NCBI GenBank assembly: GCA_023229525.1
Contig: JALNZC010000002.1
Span: 124,001 to 188,000 of the forward strand
DNA length: 64,000 nt
From: Bacteroidales bacterium
GTDB taxonomy: Bacteria; Bacteroidota; Bacteroidia; Bacteroidales; FEN-979
Direction: 5' to 3'
How positions within the stretch are numbered: the stretch's first letter is position 1; the number at the start of each line of letters is the position of its first letter. The notes beneath the pieces are model-generated. The model saw only the letters and a list, made by a program, of their open reading frames with translations. It was not told where the DNA came from and made no database searches. Of this stretch, positions 8,719 through 17,435 are shown in pieces. The position numbers and the translations under genes were made by a program.

Positions 8719-9926
8719 GATAGCGCAACTGTTTGAGGATTGATCTGTAAACCCGGTTCATGAAGAATCTCTACCTCAGTACCATTTTTAGTCTCCATTT
8801 CCGTTCTCCGGCTGACACTTAAGATAATACCGATCGAAATACTGGTAAACCAGATCGAAGTGCCACCCATGCTGACCAATGGCAATGTCTGTCCGGTAAC
8901 CGGAAACAAATTCACTGCAACCGCCATGTTTATCAACGCTTGAAAGACCAGACTGAATCCGATACCAACGACCAGCAATGAACCAAAATTGCCCTGACTT
9001 CGACTGGCGATTCTGATCACACGGAAAAATAGTATAAGATAAAGCAACAATAGAAAACTGCCTCCTACCAGTCCATACTCTTCAATGATAATGGCAAAAA
9101 TGAAATCGGAATAGGGATGGGGTAAAAAATTCCGCTGGGTACTCTTGCCAGGAGATTTCCCTAAAATACCACCGGAAACAATAGCGATTTTTGCCTGATC
9201 AACCTGGTAAGTAGCATCACTATCCGCTTTATCTTTATTGATAAAATGATCGATTCGGGAAACCCAGGTAGCTCCGCGGGGAAATAGTTTCGGGAATGTT
9301 TTTGTCAATACAAATATCATGATGATTCCCACAAGGCCCAATCCAACCAACGATAACATGTACTTAAGATTGATCCTTCCGATAAACATGATTACAAGAC
9401 AGGTCACAAAAAGAATAGCGGCTGTGGAAAAATTGGCAGGTAAAATAAGTATCGTGACCAGAATAACAGGGATGATCACCGGTAGAAATCCCTGCCGGAA
9501 ATCCTGTACCATTTCTTGTTTTTTGCTCAGCACCCTTGCCAGATACATGATCAGGAAGAGTTTTGCCATGTCTGAACTCTGGAAAGTGAGGTTCACGAAA
9601 GGAATGGTAAGCCACCTGTTCGCTTCATTCAAGCTTGTTCCTAAAACCAGGGTAACCAGTAATAATGGAAAGGTCAGGAATAATCCTATCTGTGATATCC
9701 GGGAATAATAGGTATATTTTATAAGATGAGTAATATACATCAAGGCAAGTCCAAAGCCCAGAATAAGAAAATGTTTTACAAGATAATATTCGGTATTACC
9801 ATGTTGTTTTTTATACGCGAGCGTCCCCGTACTACTGTAAACTGCCAATAACGAAAAAACACATAGGATCATAATCACGATCCAGATCACTTTATCTCCT
9901 CTTATCTCCCTGAAAAATTTTCGCAT
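8715..9926 (-). CDS. ftsW: lipid II polymerase FtsW (SEDS family)
   Basis: A 403-residue polytopic membrane protein with about ten hydrophobic segments, from VIWIVIMILCVFSLLAVYSS near the N-terminus to the last helix ending IILSVSRR. The segment INMAVAVNLFPVTGQTLPL followed by VSMGGTS (~345-370) is the FtsW/RodA/SpoVE signature. SEDS proteins polymerise lipid II into septal glycan together with a class B PBP, here the ftsI product. It starts 12 nt after the truncated murD and overlaps murG by 4 nt. Confidence 0.95.
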   Translation of the reverse strand: MRKFFREIRGDKVIWIVIMILCVFSLLAVYSSTGTLAYKKQHGNTEYYLVKHFLILGFGLALMYITHLIKYTYYSRISQIGLFLTFPLLLVTLVLGTSLNEANRWLTIPFVNLTFQSSDMAKLFLIMYLARVLSKKQEMVQDFRQGFLPVIIPVILVTILILPANFSTAAILFVTCLVIMFIGRINLKYMLSLVGLGLVGIIMIFVLTKTFPKLFPRGATWVSRIDHFINKDKADSDATYQVDQAKIAIVSGGILGKSPGKSTQRNFLPHPYSDFIFAIIIEEYGLVGGSFLLLLYLILFFRVIRIASRSQGNFGSLLVVGIGFSLVFQALINMAVAVNLFPVTGQTLPLVSMGGTSIWFTSISIGIILSVSRRTEMETKNGTEVEILHEPGLQINPQTVALS

Positions 9927-9938
9927 GACTATATTTGC

Positions 9939-10493
9939 TTATAGGTTTTTCACTGCTTTCCGAAAAGCCTTTCCCCGTTCTTCGAAATTTTCGAACAGGT
10001 CGAAACTTGCGCAAGCCGGAGAAAGTAATACAACATCGTCGCGATCACCCATGAAATATGCAACCTTAACGGCTTCATCCATAGTAATGACGTCGACCAT
10101 CTGTTTTTCCAGTTCATCAAACGCTTCATGAATCCGGTGATTATCCAGACCAAGACAAACAATTCCTTTCGCAAAACGGCGTACCAGGTGTCGGACAATG
10201 CTATAATCGTTGCCGCTTTCAACGCCACCGACGATCCATATCAATGGTTTGGAGATGCTTTCGAGGGCATACCATGTGGCATTGATGTTGGATGACCTTG
10301 AATCATTGATAAATTCAATTCCATGAATGACTGCGACCGATTCGAAACGATGTTCCGGCTGTTGAAATCCCGAAAAACTTTCTTTGATGAAATCCTTTCG
10401 TATTTCTCTGATCTTCGGTCCAATAGAGGCAACCAAAGAGTCGTATACCGTGGCATGACCCTGTTTTGCCAATGCTTCAAAATTCATCGTCAT
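9939..10493 (-). CDS. murD: truncated MurD (C-terminal domain only)
   Basis: The 184-residue product matches only the C-terminal third of UDP-MurNAc-L-Ala--D-Glu ligase: the domain-linker segment with TVYDSL (~15), PEHRFE (~46), GIEFINDSRSSNINATWYAL (~57-76), WIVGG (~86) and LLSPACASFDLFENFEERG (~155), which are the Mur-ligase C-domain hallmarks. The Rossmann N-domain and the GTNGKT-type ATP-binding domain (~260 residues) are missing, and no other frame supplies them. The ATG overlaps the mraY stop (TAATG) and appears to be an internal Met of the original protein, so the junction is clean. As it stands it cannot catalyse ligation. It could be a real deletion with a full copy elsewhere, or an assembly deletion. 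Confidence 0.85.
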   Translation of the reverse strand: MTMNFEALAKQGHATVYDSLVASIGPKIREIRKDFIKESFSGFQQPEHRFESVAVIHGIEFINDSRSSNINATWYALESISKPLIWIVGGVESGNDYSIVRHLVRRFAKGIVCLGLDNHRIHEAFDELEKQMVDVITMDEAVKVAYFMGDRDDVVLLSPACASFDLFENFEERGKAFRKAVKNL

Positions 10494-11755
10494 TATCTTA
10501 GTTTGAGTGTAACAATGGATAATACTGCCAGCATGATGCTGACAATAAAAAACCGCAATACGATCTTCGATTCATGGTAACCCAGCACCTGAAAATGGTG
10601 ATGAAGGGGCGCCATCCTGAATATCCGTTTTCCAGCGCCGTATTTTCTCCTGGTATATTTAAACCACCCCACCTGTAATACAACCGAAAGGTTTTCTGCC
10701 AGAAAAACTCCGCAAAAAATGGGTATCAGGATCTCCTTACGGACCATGATGGCAAACACAGCAATAATTCCACCCAATGCAAGGCTTCCGGTGTCGCCCA
10801 TAAAAACCTGTGCCGGATAGGAATTATACCACAGAAAGCCAATACATGCACCGACGAATGCCGAAATGTAAATCGCCAGTTCACCCGTATTGGGGATATA
10901 CATGATGTTCAGATAGTTTGCGAAAACGATATTACCCGAAACATAAGCGAATACTCCCAGTGTCAACCCAACAATGGCCGACGTTCCTGTGGCAAGACCA
11001 TCCAGTCCATCGGTAAGATTAGCTCCGTTGGAAACGGCAATGATGATAAAGATCACAATGGGTATAAATATCAACCAGGTCCATTGCCTGGCTCCTTTCC
11101 CCATCCATGAAATCAGATTGCTGTAATCAAATTCATTATTCTTGACAAAAGGAATGGTCGTTTTAGTCGACTTCACAGAACTCTTTGAAAAAATCCGTGT
11201 CTTATCCGGTGTTGTCACTCCACCTTCCACATTGAATACATCGACTGTGGGAACATAAGCGGATTGCTGAACCCGTTCGCGAATAACAATATTATCATTG
11301 AAATACATGGTAAAGCCAACGATCAGGCCGAGACCGATCTGTCCGAGAATCTTGAGCTTACCCGGTAATCCTTTTTTATCTTTTTTGAATACCTTGATGT
11401 AATCATCTAGAAATCCGATAAATCCCAACCATACGGTGGCCATCAGGACCAGGATAATATAAATATTGTGCAACTTGGCAAACAACAGAGATGGGATCAG
11501 GATAGCGGCCAGGATGATCAAACCTCCCATGGTTGGAGTGCCTTGTTTCTGGGTTTGTCCCTCAAGTCCCAAGTCGCGGATTGATTCACCCACTTGTTTT
11601 TTATGTAAAAAATTAACCAATCGTTTCCCGATAATCATGGTGATGAACAAGGACGTAATCAGCGCTGCAGCTGCTCTGAACGAGATATATTGAAATACCC
11701 CGGCACCTGGAAAATCAAAAGCTGTATGCAGCCATGTGAACAGATAATACAACAT
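10493..11755 (-). CDS. mraY: phospho-MurNAc-pentapeptide transferase MraY
   Basis: A 420-residue multi-pass inner-membrane enzyme that makes lipid I from UDP-MurNAc-pentapeptide and undecaprenyl phosphate. Visible signatures are GLEGQTQKQGTPTMGG (~65), FLDDYIKVFKKDKKGL (~115), the Asp-rich NGANLTDGLDGLATG (~265), FMGDTGSLALGG (~330) and PLHHHFQ (~378). The ~50-residue soluble stretch around residues 165-215 and the length above 400 are usual in Bacteroidetes MraY. The C-terminus (SIVTLKLR) is complete. It follows murE by 4 nt and its stop overlaps the start of the truncated murD. Confidence 0.97.
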   Translation of the reverse strand: MLYYLFTWLHTAFDFPGAGVFQYISFRAAAALITSLFITMIIGKRLVNFLHKKQVGESIRDLGLEGQTQKQGTPTMGGLIILAAILIPSLLFAKLHNIYIILVLMATVWLGFIGFLDDYIKVFKKDKKGLPGKLKILGQIGLGLIVGFTMYFNDNIVIRERVQQSAYVPTVDVFNVEGGVTTPDKTRIFSKSSVKSTKTTIPFVKNNEFDYSNLISWMGKGARQWTWLIFIPIVIFIIIAVSNGANLTDGLDGLATGTSAIVGLTLGVFAYVSGNIVFANYLNIMYIPNTGELAIYISAFVGACIGFLWYNSYPAQVFMGDTGSLALGGIIAVFAIMVRKEILIPIFCGVFLAENLSVVLQVGWFKYTRRKYGAGKRIFRMAPLHHHFQVLGYHESKIVLRFFIVSIMLAVLSIVTLKLR

Positions 11756-11759
11756 AGGC

Positions 11760-13229
11760 TTACGGTTTTATCGGGTTTACATCCATGAAGATATCCTGAA
11801 GTATTTCCTTATCATCAAAATGATGTCTGATACCTTTGATCTCCTGGTAATTTTCATGTCCTTTTCCTGCAACCAGGATAATGTCACCGGGCCGCGCCAA
11901 TGTACATGCGGTTTTTATAGCCTCCCTACGATCCGTTATGATCAAAACCTTTTTGGACTGATGCGCTTCAACTCCTTTATGCATATCAGCCAGAATCGAT
12001 TCCGGTTCTTCAAACCTTGGGTTATCTGATGTAAGAATCACGATGTCGCTGAGTCTGCATGCGATAGAAGCCATCATGGGCCGCTTGGCTGCATCCCGGT
12101 TTCCGCCTGCCCCAATCACTGTGATCAATTGTTCATGATGCCCCCGGATCATGTTGATCGTTTCCAGAACATTCTGAATGGCATCGGGAGTATGTGCGTA
12201 ATCAACAACTGCTGTTATCCCCTCTGGCGACCTGATATAATTAAACCTGCCCGCAACAGGCTCCATTTGGCTAAGTGAAGTTAGGATACCAGTTTTATCC
12301 TGATCAAGCAACACAGCTGCCGCATAAACCGTAAGTAAATTGTAGGCATTGAATACACCGATCAGTTTGAACCAAACCTCAACACCATCAATATTGAGTT
12401 GAAGACCATGAAACTGGTTTTCAAGAATCCTGCAACGAAAATCAGCCATCCCGCGAAGACTGTAGGTATATTTTCCGGCCTGAGTGTTCTGCAGCATAAC
12501 GACCCCATTTTTGTCGTCCTTATTCACCAAGGCAAAAGCATCGGGAGAGAGTTGATCAAAAAATGTTTTCTTGACTTTCAGATAAGTATCAAAAGTTTTA
12601 TGATAATCGAGATGTTCGTGGGTCAGATTTGTGAAAATGCCTCCACGGAATGTCAATCCTGCAATGCGGTGCTGATCAATGGCATGCGATGATACTTCCA
12701 TGAAACAATAACTGCAACCGATGTCGGCCATTTGAGCCATAAGTTCATTCAGCCTGATGGGATCGGGAGTCGTATGGGTCGAAGGAAATTCAGTTTCATT
12801 GATTTTATTGACGATGGTTGAGATCAGGCCGCAGCCATAACCAAGTGCAAGAAACAAACGATGTAACAGTGTCACTGTCGTCGTTTTTCCGTTCGTCCCG
12901 GTTACCCCAATCAGCTGAAGTTTACCGGAAGGGTTTCCGTGATAGTTTGATGCCATTACTCCCAGCGCCATTTTACTGTTTTCCACCTGAATATAACAGA
13001 CACCATCTTTCAGGATACTTGGAAGAGATTCACAAACAATGGCATTGGCTCCTCCGGTCAGCGCTGAATCAATATAATCATGGCCATCGGATGTAGTCCC
13101 CCGGATTGCAAAAAACAGGTTACCCGGAATTACACTACGTGAATCGAAAGTCAATCCGTTTATCGGAATGGCGCTGCTCCCGAATAGACCGAAAGTCCTG
13201 AAATCTCCAATAATATCGCGTAGCAACAT
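11760..13229 (-). CDS. murE: UDP-MurNAc-tripeptide synthetase MurE (meso-DAP type)
   Basis: A 489-residue Mur ligase that adds the third stem-peptide residue. The P-loop is GVTGTNGKTTTVTLL (~108), followed by HTTPDP (~155), EVSSHAI (~178) and the TSDNPRFEEP segment (~405). DNPR is the motif that selects meso-diaminopimelate rather than lysine. The C-terminal AGKGHENYQ (~460) is intact. It overlaps ftsI by one nucleotide (TGATG). No murF follows; Bacteroidetes dcw clusters usually lack murF at this position. Confidence 0.96.
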   Translation of the reverse strand: MLLRDIIGDFRTFGLFGSSAIPINGLTFDSRSVIPGNLFFAIRGTTSDGHDYIDSALTGGANAIVCESLPSILKDGVCYIQVENSKMALGVMASNYHGNPSGKLQLIGVTGTNGKTTTVTLLHRLFLALGYGCGLISTIVNKINETEFPSTHTTPDPIRLNELMAQMADIGCSYCFMEVSSHAIDQHRIAGLTFRGGIFTNLTHEHLDYHKTFDTYLKVKKTFFDQLSPDAFALVNKDDKNGVVMLQNTQAGKYTYSLRGMADFRCRILENQFHGLQLNIDGVEVWFKLIGVFNAYNLLTVYAAAVLLDQDKTGILTSLSQMEPVAGRFNYIRSPEGITAVVDYAHTPDAIQNVLETINMIRGHHEQLITVIGAGGNRDAAKRPMMASIACRLSDIVILTSDNPRFEEPESILADMHKGVEAHQSKKVLIITDRREAIKTACTLARPGDIILVAGKGHENYQEIKGIRHHFDDKEILQDIFMDVNPIKP

Positions 13230-15376
13230 CAGGCTTGTGATTTTGGTTTATCCTGTTTTAATTGAAGATCAATCACTACCGGCATCCCTTTTTTGATTAG
13301 GTATCCGGGCGAAATAGATTGCTTTACCACCGTGCCTTTACCATTGACCAGCACATTCAATCCTTGTTGTTCCAGCAGGAATAAAGCATCTTTAAGTCCC
13401 ATCCCGATGACATCGGGCATTACCCCCTTTGTAAAACCTTGCGGTGAAAAGATGATCTTATCCTTCGTTATTTCTGGTTTTCCCCATACCGACTTTTGGC
13501 CTATCGGCTGCGCATTCATGCCGAGAGAAGTAAAAACTTCTGTTAGCTCTCTCGTTTGTCCCGGATGTGCAGAAGGCAATGGATTTAATGTAGTGTCGTG
13601 TGGTAAGGGAATTAAGATATCTGGACGGATGGCATAGAGTTTATCCGATAATTCACGGAAAACCGGAGCTGCAACTGCCCCACCATAATATTTTCCCCTT
13701 TTAGGGTTGACGATTACGACGATACATGAATATTTCGGATTATCCGCAGGAAAGTAACCTACAAAAGAACCCTTATATTGTACCTGTTTGGTATCCTGCC
13801 TGTACCCTTTGTTATTCGCAGCTATCTGAGCTGTCCCCGTTTTCCCGGCAATTTTATAATAGGGAGACCTGATCCCTGACCCTGTACCCTCTTCTACAAC
13901 ACCTTCAAGCAGGGTTTGGGCATTACGAATAGCTGATGGAGAAACGATCTGCGGATTGATAACTACCGGTTTAAACTTTTGTATAACCTTTCCGTTCCTT
14001 CTGATTTCCTGCACAAAGATGGGTTTCATCATAGCGCCATTATTGGCAACTGCATTGTAAAGTGATAAAAGATGAATAGGTGCAAGGGAGATTTCATACC
14101 CGATAGACATCCATGGAAGTGATAATGCCGACCAGTATTTGCTTTTGGTATTCTTGATATAGGGGCGGCCCTCTCCGGCAATCTGCAGGTTGAGCGGGCG
14201 GTTTATCCCGATCCGGTAAAGACCGTCGATAAATTTCTGTGGAGTGGCTGCATAGGCAGTATAAATCATCCGCGAAGTACCTACGTTTGAGGATTTTTCA
14301 AAAACCAGACGTGCCGGAAGTACGCCTAACCCATGATGTGAATCTTCCATTTTGCGACCGGCATAGGTGGTAACCCCTCCTGAACAATTGACCGGGGTTT
14401 CAAGGTTTATTTTTCCGTCATCAAGCGCCACCAGGAATGATGCCAGTTTAAAAGTAGATCCGGTTTCTTGACTTTCTCCGATCGCATAGTTGAAGATTTC
14501 TTCGTAGGTGCCGTCTTTGGTTCGTCCCAGATTCGCCATCGCCCGCAGGTAACCTGTTTTAACTTCCATCAGGATGACACAACCATGATCAGCGCTATCG
14601 GCTATGAGTTCCTTCCGCAGAACTGTTTCTGCAAAATCCTGTAAATTCATATCCAGGGTTGTGATAATATCGTCGCCATTTTGTGGTTCCACTTGGTTTT
14701 CAGGATCCACTGGCATCCAGGCCTGACCACCCACCCGGCGCATAAGTCGTTGCCCATTAATACCCTGAAGATTCCTGGAGAACGATCCCTCTAGTCCGAC
14801 ATAAACCTTCTTTTCTCCTTCTCCACTCTCATAGCCAATGATCCGGCGGGCCAACGATTTATAAGGTAATTCCCGCTCATAGCTGGCGACCACGATCAAT
14901 CCACCCTTGTATTTTCCCCGCCGGAATATGGGAAATTTTCTCAACCTGTTCAAATCGGGGTAAGTAACATCACGCTGTATCAGAAGATAACGCGAATTGT
15001 TACGCCGGGCTTCCCAAAGCAAGTCCTTATATTCAGAGGGTGTTTTGTCGTTGAACAGACCGGAAAGACAGATCGCCAGAGAATCGACATTATTCCTGAA
15101 TACCACATCGGTGATAGAATCGGTGATCACATCCATACGCACTTCGAAAATGGGAACACTAACAGCCAGAAGGGTCCCGTCATTGGAACAGATGTTACCC
15201 CTGATCGCTTCCAGTTCCTCCAGGTGGATCTCCTGTTTTAATGCAATAGCCGTGTATTTATTCTTTTCAAACTGTTGGATCATGACAACACGGGCAATGA
15301 TGAAAAGACCGAACAACAGCACACCCAAATAGACCAGGTAAACGCGGACCAATATGGCTTTTTTAATGTCTTTCAT
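13229..15376 (-). CDS. ftsI: septal transpeptidase FtsI/PBP3 with a PASTA domain
   Basis: A 715-residue class B penicillin-binding protein. One N-terminal transmembrane segment (~9-30) is followed by a dimerisation domain and the transpeptidase domain with STFK (307-310, catalytic Ser), SSN (362-364) and KTGT (512-515). A single PASTA domain (~645-705, PDVIGMGLKDALFLLEQQGL) closes the protein, a layout typical of Bacteroidetes. It cross-links septal glycan made by FtsW. It lies 4 nt downstream of the ftsL-like gene and overlaps murE by one base. Confidence 0.96.
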   Translation of the reverse strand: MKDIKKAILVRVYLVYLGVLLFGLFIIARVVMIQQFEKNKYTAIALKQEIHLEELEAIRGNICSNDGTLLAVSVPIFEVRMDVITDSITDVVFRNNVDSLAICLSGLFNDKTPSEYKDLLWEARRNNSRYLLIQRDVTYPDLNRLRKFPIFRRGKYKGGLIVVASYERELPYKSLARRIIGYESGEGEKKVYVGLEGSFSRNLQGINGQRLMRRVGGQAWMPVDPENQVEPQNGDDIITTLDMNLQDFAETVLRKELIADSADHGCVILMEVKTGYLRAMANLGRTKDGTYEEIFNYAIGESQETGSTFKLASFLVALDDGKINLETPVNCSGGVTTYAGRKMEDSHHGLGVLPARLVFEKSSNVGTSRMIYTAYAATPQKFIDGLYRIGINRPLNLQIAGEGRPYIKNTKSKYWSALSLPWMSIGYEISLAPIHLLSLYNAVANNGAMMKPIFVQEIRRNGKVIQKFKPVVINPQIVSPSAIRNAQTLLEGVVEEGTGSGIRSPYYKIAGKTGTAQIAANNKGYRQDTKQVQYKGSFVGYFPADNPKYSCIVVIVNPKRGKYYGGAVAAPVFRELSDKLYAIRPDILIPLPHDTTLNPLPSAHPGQTRELTEVFTSLGMNAQPIGQKSVWGKPEITKDKIIFSPQGFTKGVMPDVIGMGLKDALFLLEQQGLNVLVNGKGTVVKQSISPGYLIKKGMPVVIDLQLKQDKPKSQA

Positions 15377-15380
15377 CCTG

Positions 15381-15866
15381 CTATTCCTGTTTGGTTTTGA
15401 TTGTTGCCCCGGAATAAAGGATCTTATAGGGTGGCAACATGGTTTCTTTGAGCCCGTACGTTATAGCCTGTTTTGAAATTTCCGACTGTCTGCAACGGAA
15501 CATCAATACCGATTTGGTCGTGATATACTGATATCTCAACTCTTTCAATTCATTTTTCGTACGTTCTATATCCTTAAATTTCTTTTCTGTGTAGTAGGTA
15601 TTACCGATGTAAATAATAGCCAGTACAGCAACATAAAACAGGTATGGAAGATTGCCGATCACCCACTCCCGTGTGAGGTAATCGCCACCCAGGAATTCCT
15701 TCACTGCTTTCCGGCCTTTCCTGACTTTTCTCACCGGTTTAACAGGATCTTCACTTTGAGGTGGTTTTTCTCCGGCACCATTCGTTTCAACGGTCAAATC
15801 AGGATTCAACCAGGAATTGGTTCCATCTGTGTGAGATGATTCAACATATTTCCAGTTATCCTGCAT
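15381..15866 (-). CDS. FtsL-like divisome membrane protein
   Basis: A 161-residue protein with a ~70-residue charged cytoplasmic region, one transmembrane helix (YLFYVAVLAIIYIGNTYY, ~74-92) and a following periplasmic segment rich in heptad-like Lys/Glu/Leu (FKDIERTKNELKELRYQYI) consistent with a coiled coil. This is the topology of FtsL and the Bacteroidetes FtsL-like family, which pairs with FtsB/FtsQ. The identification rests on topology and on its place between rsmH (2 nt) and ftsI (4 nt). Confidence 0.85.
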   Translation of the reverse strand: MQDNWKYVESSHTDGTNSWLNPDLTVETNGAGEKPPQSEDPVKPVRKVRKGRKAVKEFLGGDYLTREWVIGNLPYLFYVAVLAIIYIGNTYYTEKKFKDIERTKNELKELRYQYITTKSVLMFRCRQSEISKQAITYGLKETMLPPYKILYSGATIKTKQE

Positions 15867-15868
15867 AT

Positions 15869-16765
15869 TTACTTTTTTTCAGCTACTCTTAAGCGGGCGC
15901 TGCGGGCCCTGCTGTTTTCCTCAATTTCTGCTTCTGACGGAACGATTGCTTTCCGGGTAATAATCCTTAGCGGGGAAAGTTCATTTCCATAAAAATCTTT
16001 TTCGATCACACCTTCGAAATTACCTGACCGGAAATAATTTTTAACCAGTTTATCTTCCAGCGAATGATAAGCGATCACAGCTAATCTTCCTCCAGATTTA
16101 AGGCAGCCGGGAGCCTGCTTTAAAAACTCCCGGAGTGCATCCATCTCCTGATTCACTTCAATGCGCAACGCTTGGAAAACCTGTGCCATATATTTGTTCT
16201 CTTTTCCCCATGTGGCGCAGGTTTGGGCGATCTCCTTCAGTTCAGCCGTAGTTTCTATAGGCTTTTCTTTCCGGTTTCCAGCTATACAGGAAGCAAGTTT
16301 CCGTGCATTTCGGATCTCGCCAAAATTTCTGAACAAATGCGTAAGATCTTCTTCACTATATTGGTTCACGATCTCCCTGGCAGTTTGTTTTTTTTTACGA
16401 TCCATACGCATGTCAAGCATCCCATTATATCGGGTGGAAAAACCACGATCGGGCTGATCGATCTGGTGGGAAGAGATGCCAAGGTCAGCCAAAATTCCGT
16501 CGACCGGCAAGGCCTTGTGCAACATCAGGAAATTGCGGAGGAATCTGAAATTGTGATTAACCATGATCAGACGGGTATCATCGATTCTGTTCCCAAATGC
16601 TTCCTCATCCTGGTCAAAAGCAATGAGTTTTCCAGTAGTAAGATTATTCAGAATGGCCTTTGCATGACCTCCGCCACCATATGTAGCATCAACGTAAAAG
16701 CCATCGGGACGAATGTCCATGGCTTCAATGCTTTCATTGAGCAGTACACTTTTATGATATATCAT
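15869..16765 (-). CDS. rsmH: 16S rRNA m4C1402 methyltransferase RsmH
   Basis: A 298-residue SAM-dependent enzyme (MraW) that N4-methylates C1402 in the ribosomal P site. The N-terminal HKSVLLNESI and DATYGGGGHAKAIL (~27-40, SAM-binding loop), DGILADLGISSHQID (~98), DRGFSTRYNGMLDMRMDR (~116) and YHSLEDKLVKNYF (~232) are the family markers, and the length is normal. Its start lies inside the mraZ 3' end (14-nt overlap), the usual coupled arrangement at the head of the dcw cluster. Confidence 0.97.
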   Translation of the reverse strand: MIYHKSVLLNESIEAMDIRPDGFYVDATYGGGGHAKAILNNLTTGKLIAFDQDEEAFGNRIDDTRLIMVNHNFRFLRNFLMLHKALPVDGILADLGISSHQIDQPDRGFSTRYNGMLDMRMDRKKKQTAREIVNQYSEEDLTHLFRNFGEIRNARKLASCIAGNRKEKPIETTAELKEIAQTCATWGKENKYMAQVFQALRIEVNQEMDALREFLKQAPGCLKSGGRLAVIAYHSLEDKLVKNYFRSGNFEGVIEKDFYGNELSPLRIITRKAIVPSEAEIEENSRARSARLRVAEKK

Positions 16766-17234
16766 CGATGGTGTTGCTTCCGTCTTGTTTTCCCATCACT
16801 TTTTCAGCCAACTGGGCAAAGTCTTCAGGTTCCTTCGACAACAATTGAAGGTAAGTCGATTTATTCCAGACCTCAATCCTGTCGGAATAGGCAAACAAAA
16901 CGACCTCCTTTTCAATCGCTGCAAAACCCAGCAATGACTTCGGCAATAATAACCGGTTCTGGCTGTCCAGCATCAACTCTGTCGCGCCATTGTAAAAGAA
17001 TCGGACAAACCGGCGGTTATCACGTACGAAAAGGTTCAACTTGTTGATGTTTCCGGTGGTTTCCTTCCATACGTTATAGGGATATAACACAAGGCACCCC
17101 TCAAATCCACGATTGATCACGAATTTGTCCTGTGCATCCTGACTAATCTGTTTCTTAAGAGCAGCTGGCAGGATGATGCGGCTTTTTTCGTCGAGCCGGC
17201 ATTCAAATTCACCGATCAGGTTTGTTGTCGACAC
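16752..17234 (-). CDS. mraZ: transcriptional regulator MraZ
   Basis: A 160-residue protein with two SpoVT/AbrB-like halves. Each carries the conserved DxxxR motif: DEKSRIILPAALKKQ (~15-29) and DSQNRLLLPKSLL (~88-100). MraZ forms a ring-shaped oligomer that binds direct repeats upstream of its own gene and regulates the dcw operon. It is the first gene of the operon here. Three 10-nt-spaced boxes immediately upstream (17269-17295) fit the expected operator. Confidence 0.95.
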   Translation of the reverse strand: MSTTNLIGEFECRLDEKSRIILPAALKKQISQDAQDKFVINRGFEGCLVLYPYNVWKETTGNINKLNLFVRDNRRFVRFFYNGATELMLDSQNRLLLPKSLLGFAAIEKEVVLFAYSDRIEVWNKSTYLQLLSKEPEDFAQLAEKVMGKQDGSNTIDDIS

Positions 17235-17268
17235 TTATTATTTTTTCGAGTGTAAATATAGATATAAA

Positions 17269-17295
17269 TCTCCACTTTTCTCCACCTCTCTCCAC
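17269..17295 (-). promoter_or_regulatory. putative MraZ operator (three boxes at 10-nt spacing)
   Basis: On the mraZ-coding strand the heptamer GTGGAGA occurs three times without a mismatch (plus-strand TCTCCAC at 17269, 17279 and 17289). Ten-nt periodicity and a GTGG/TGGG-type core match published MraZ boxes in other phyla (TGGGN or AAAGTGG direct repeats spaced 10 nt). The boxes end 35 nt upstream of the mraZ start codon. Binding by this MraZ is inferred. Confidence 0.75.
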
Positions 17296-17357
17296 TTGTT
17301 AATAACTTTTTTTCAATCCGAAAAAAGTTGTGTGTTCATAGTTCGCTGGAAATTGTT

Positions 17358-17415
17358 ATCCTGCATCCTGTATCCTGCATCCTGTATCCTGCATCGGGAG
17401 CGAAGCGACTTTTAT
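17358..17415 (+). repeat. ATCCTGC heptamer array with GGAGCGAAGCGAC word
   Basis: Five ATCCTGC/ATCCTGT units are followed by ATCGGGAGCGAAGCGACTTTTATCC. This is the leftmost copy of the GGAGCGAAGCGAC word in the window, placed between the mraZ operator region and the 3' end of the FG-GAP gene. Confidence 0.85.
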
Positions 17416-17435
17416 CCAGAAAATTGAAAATGGGA

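Noticed and set aside
16172..17047. 291-codon plus-strand frame across rsmH and mraZ
   Set aside because: It overlaps two conserved genes in antisense and shows no protein motif.
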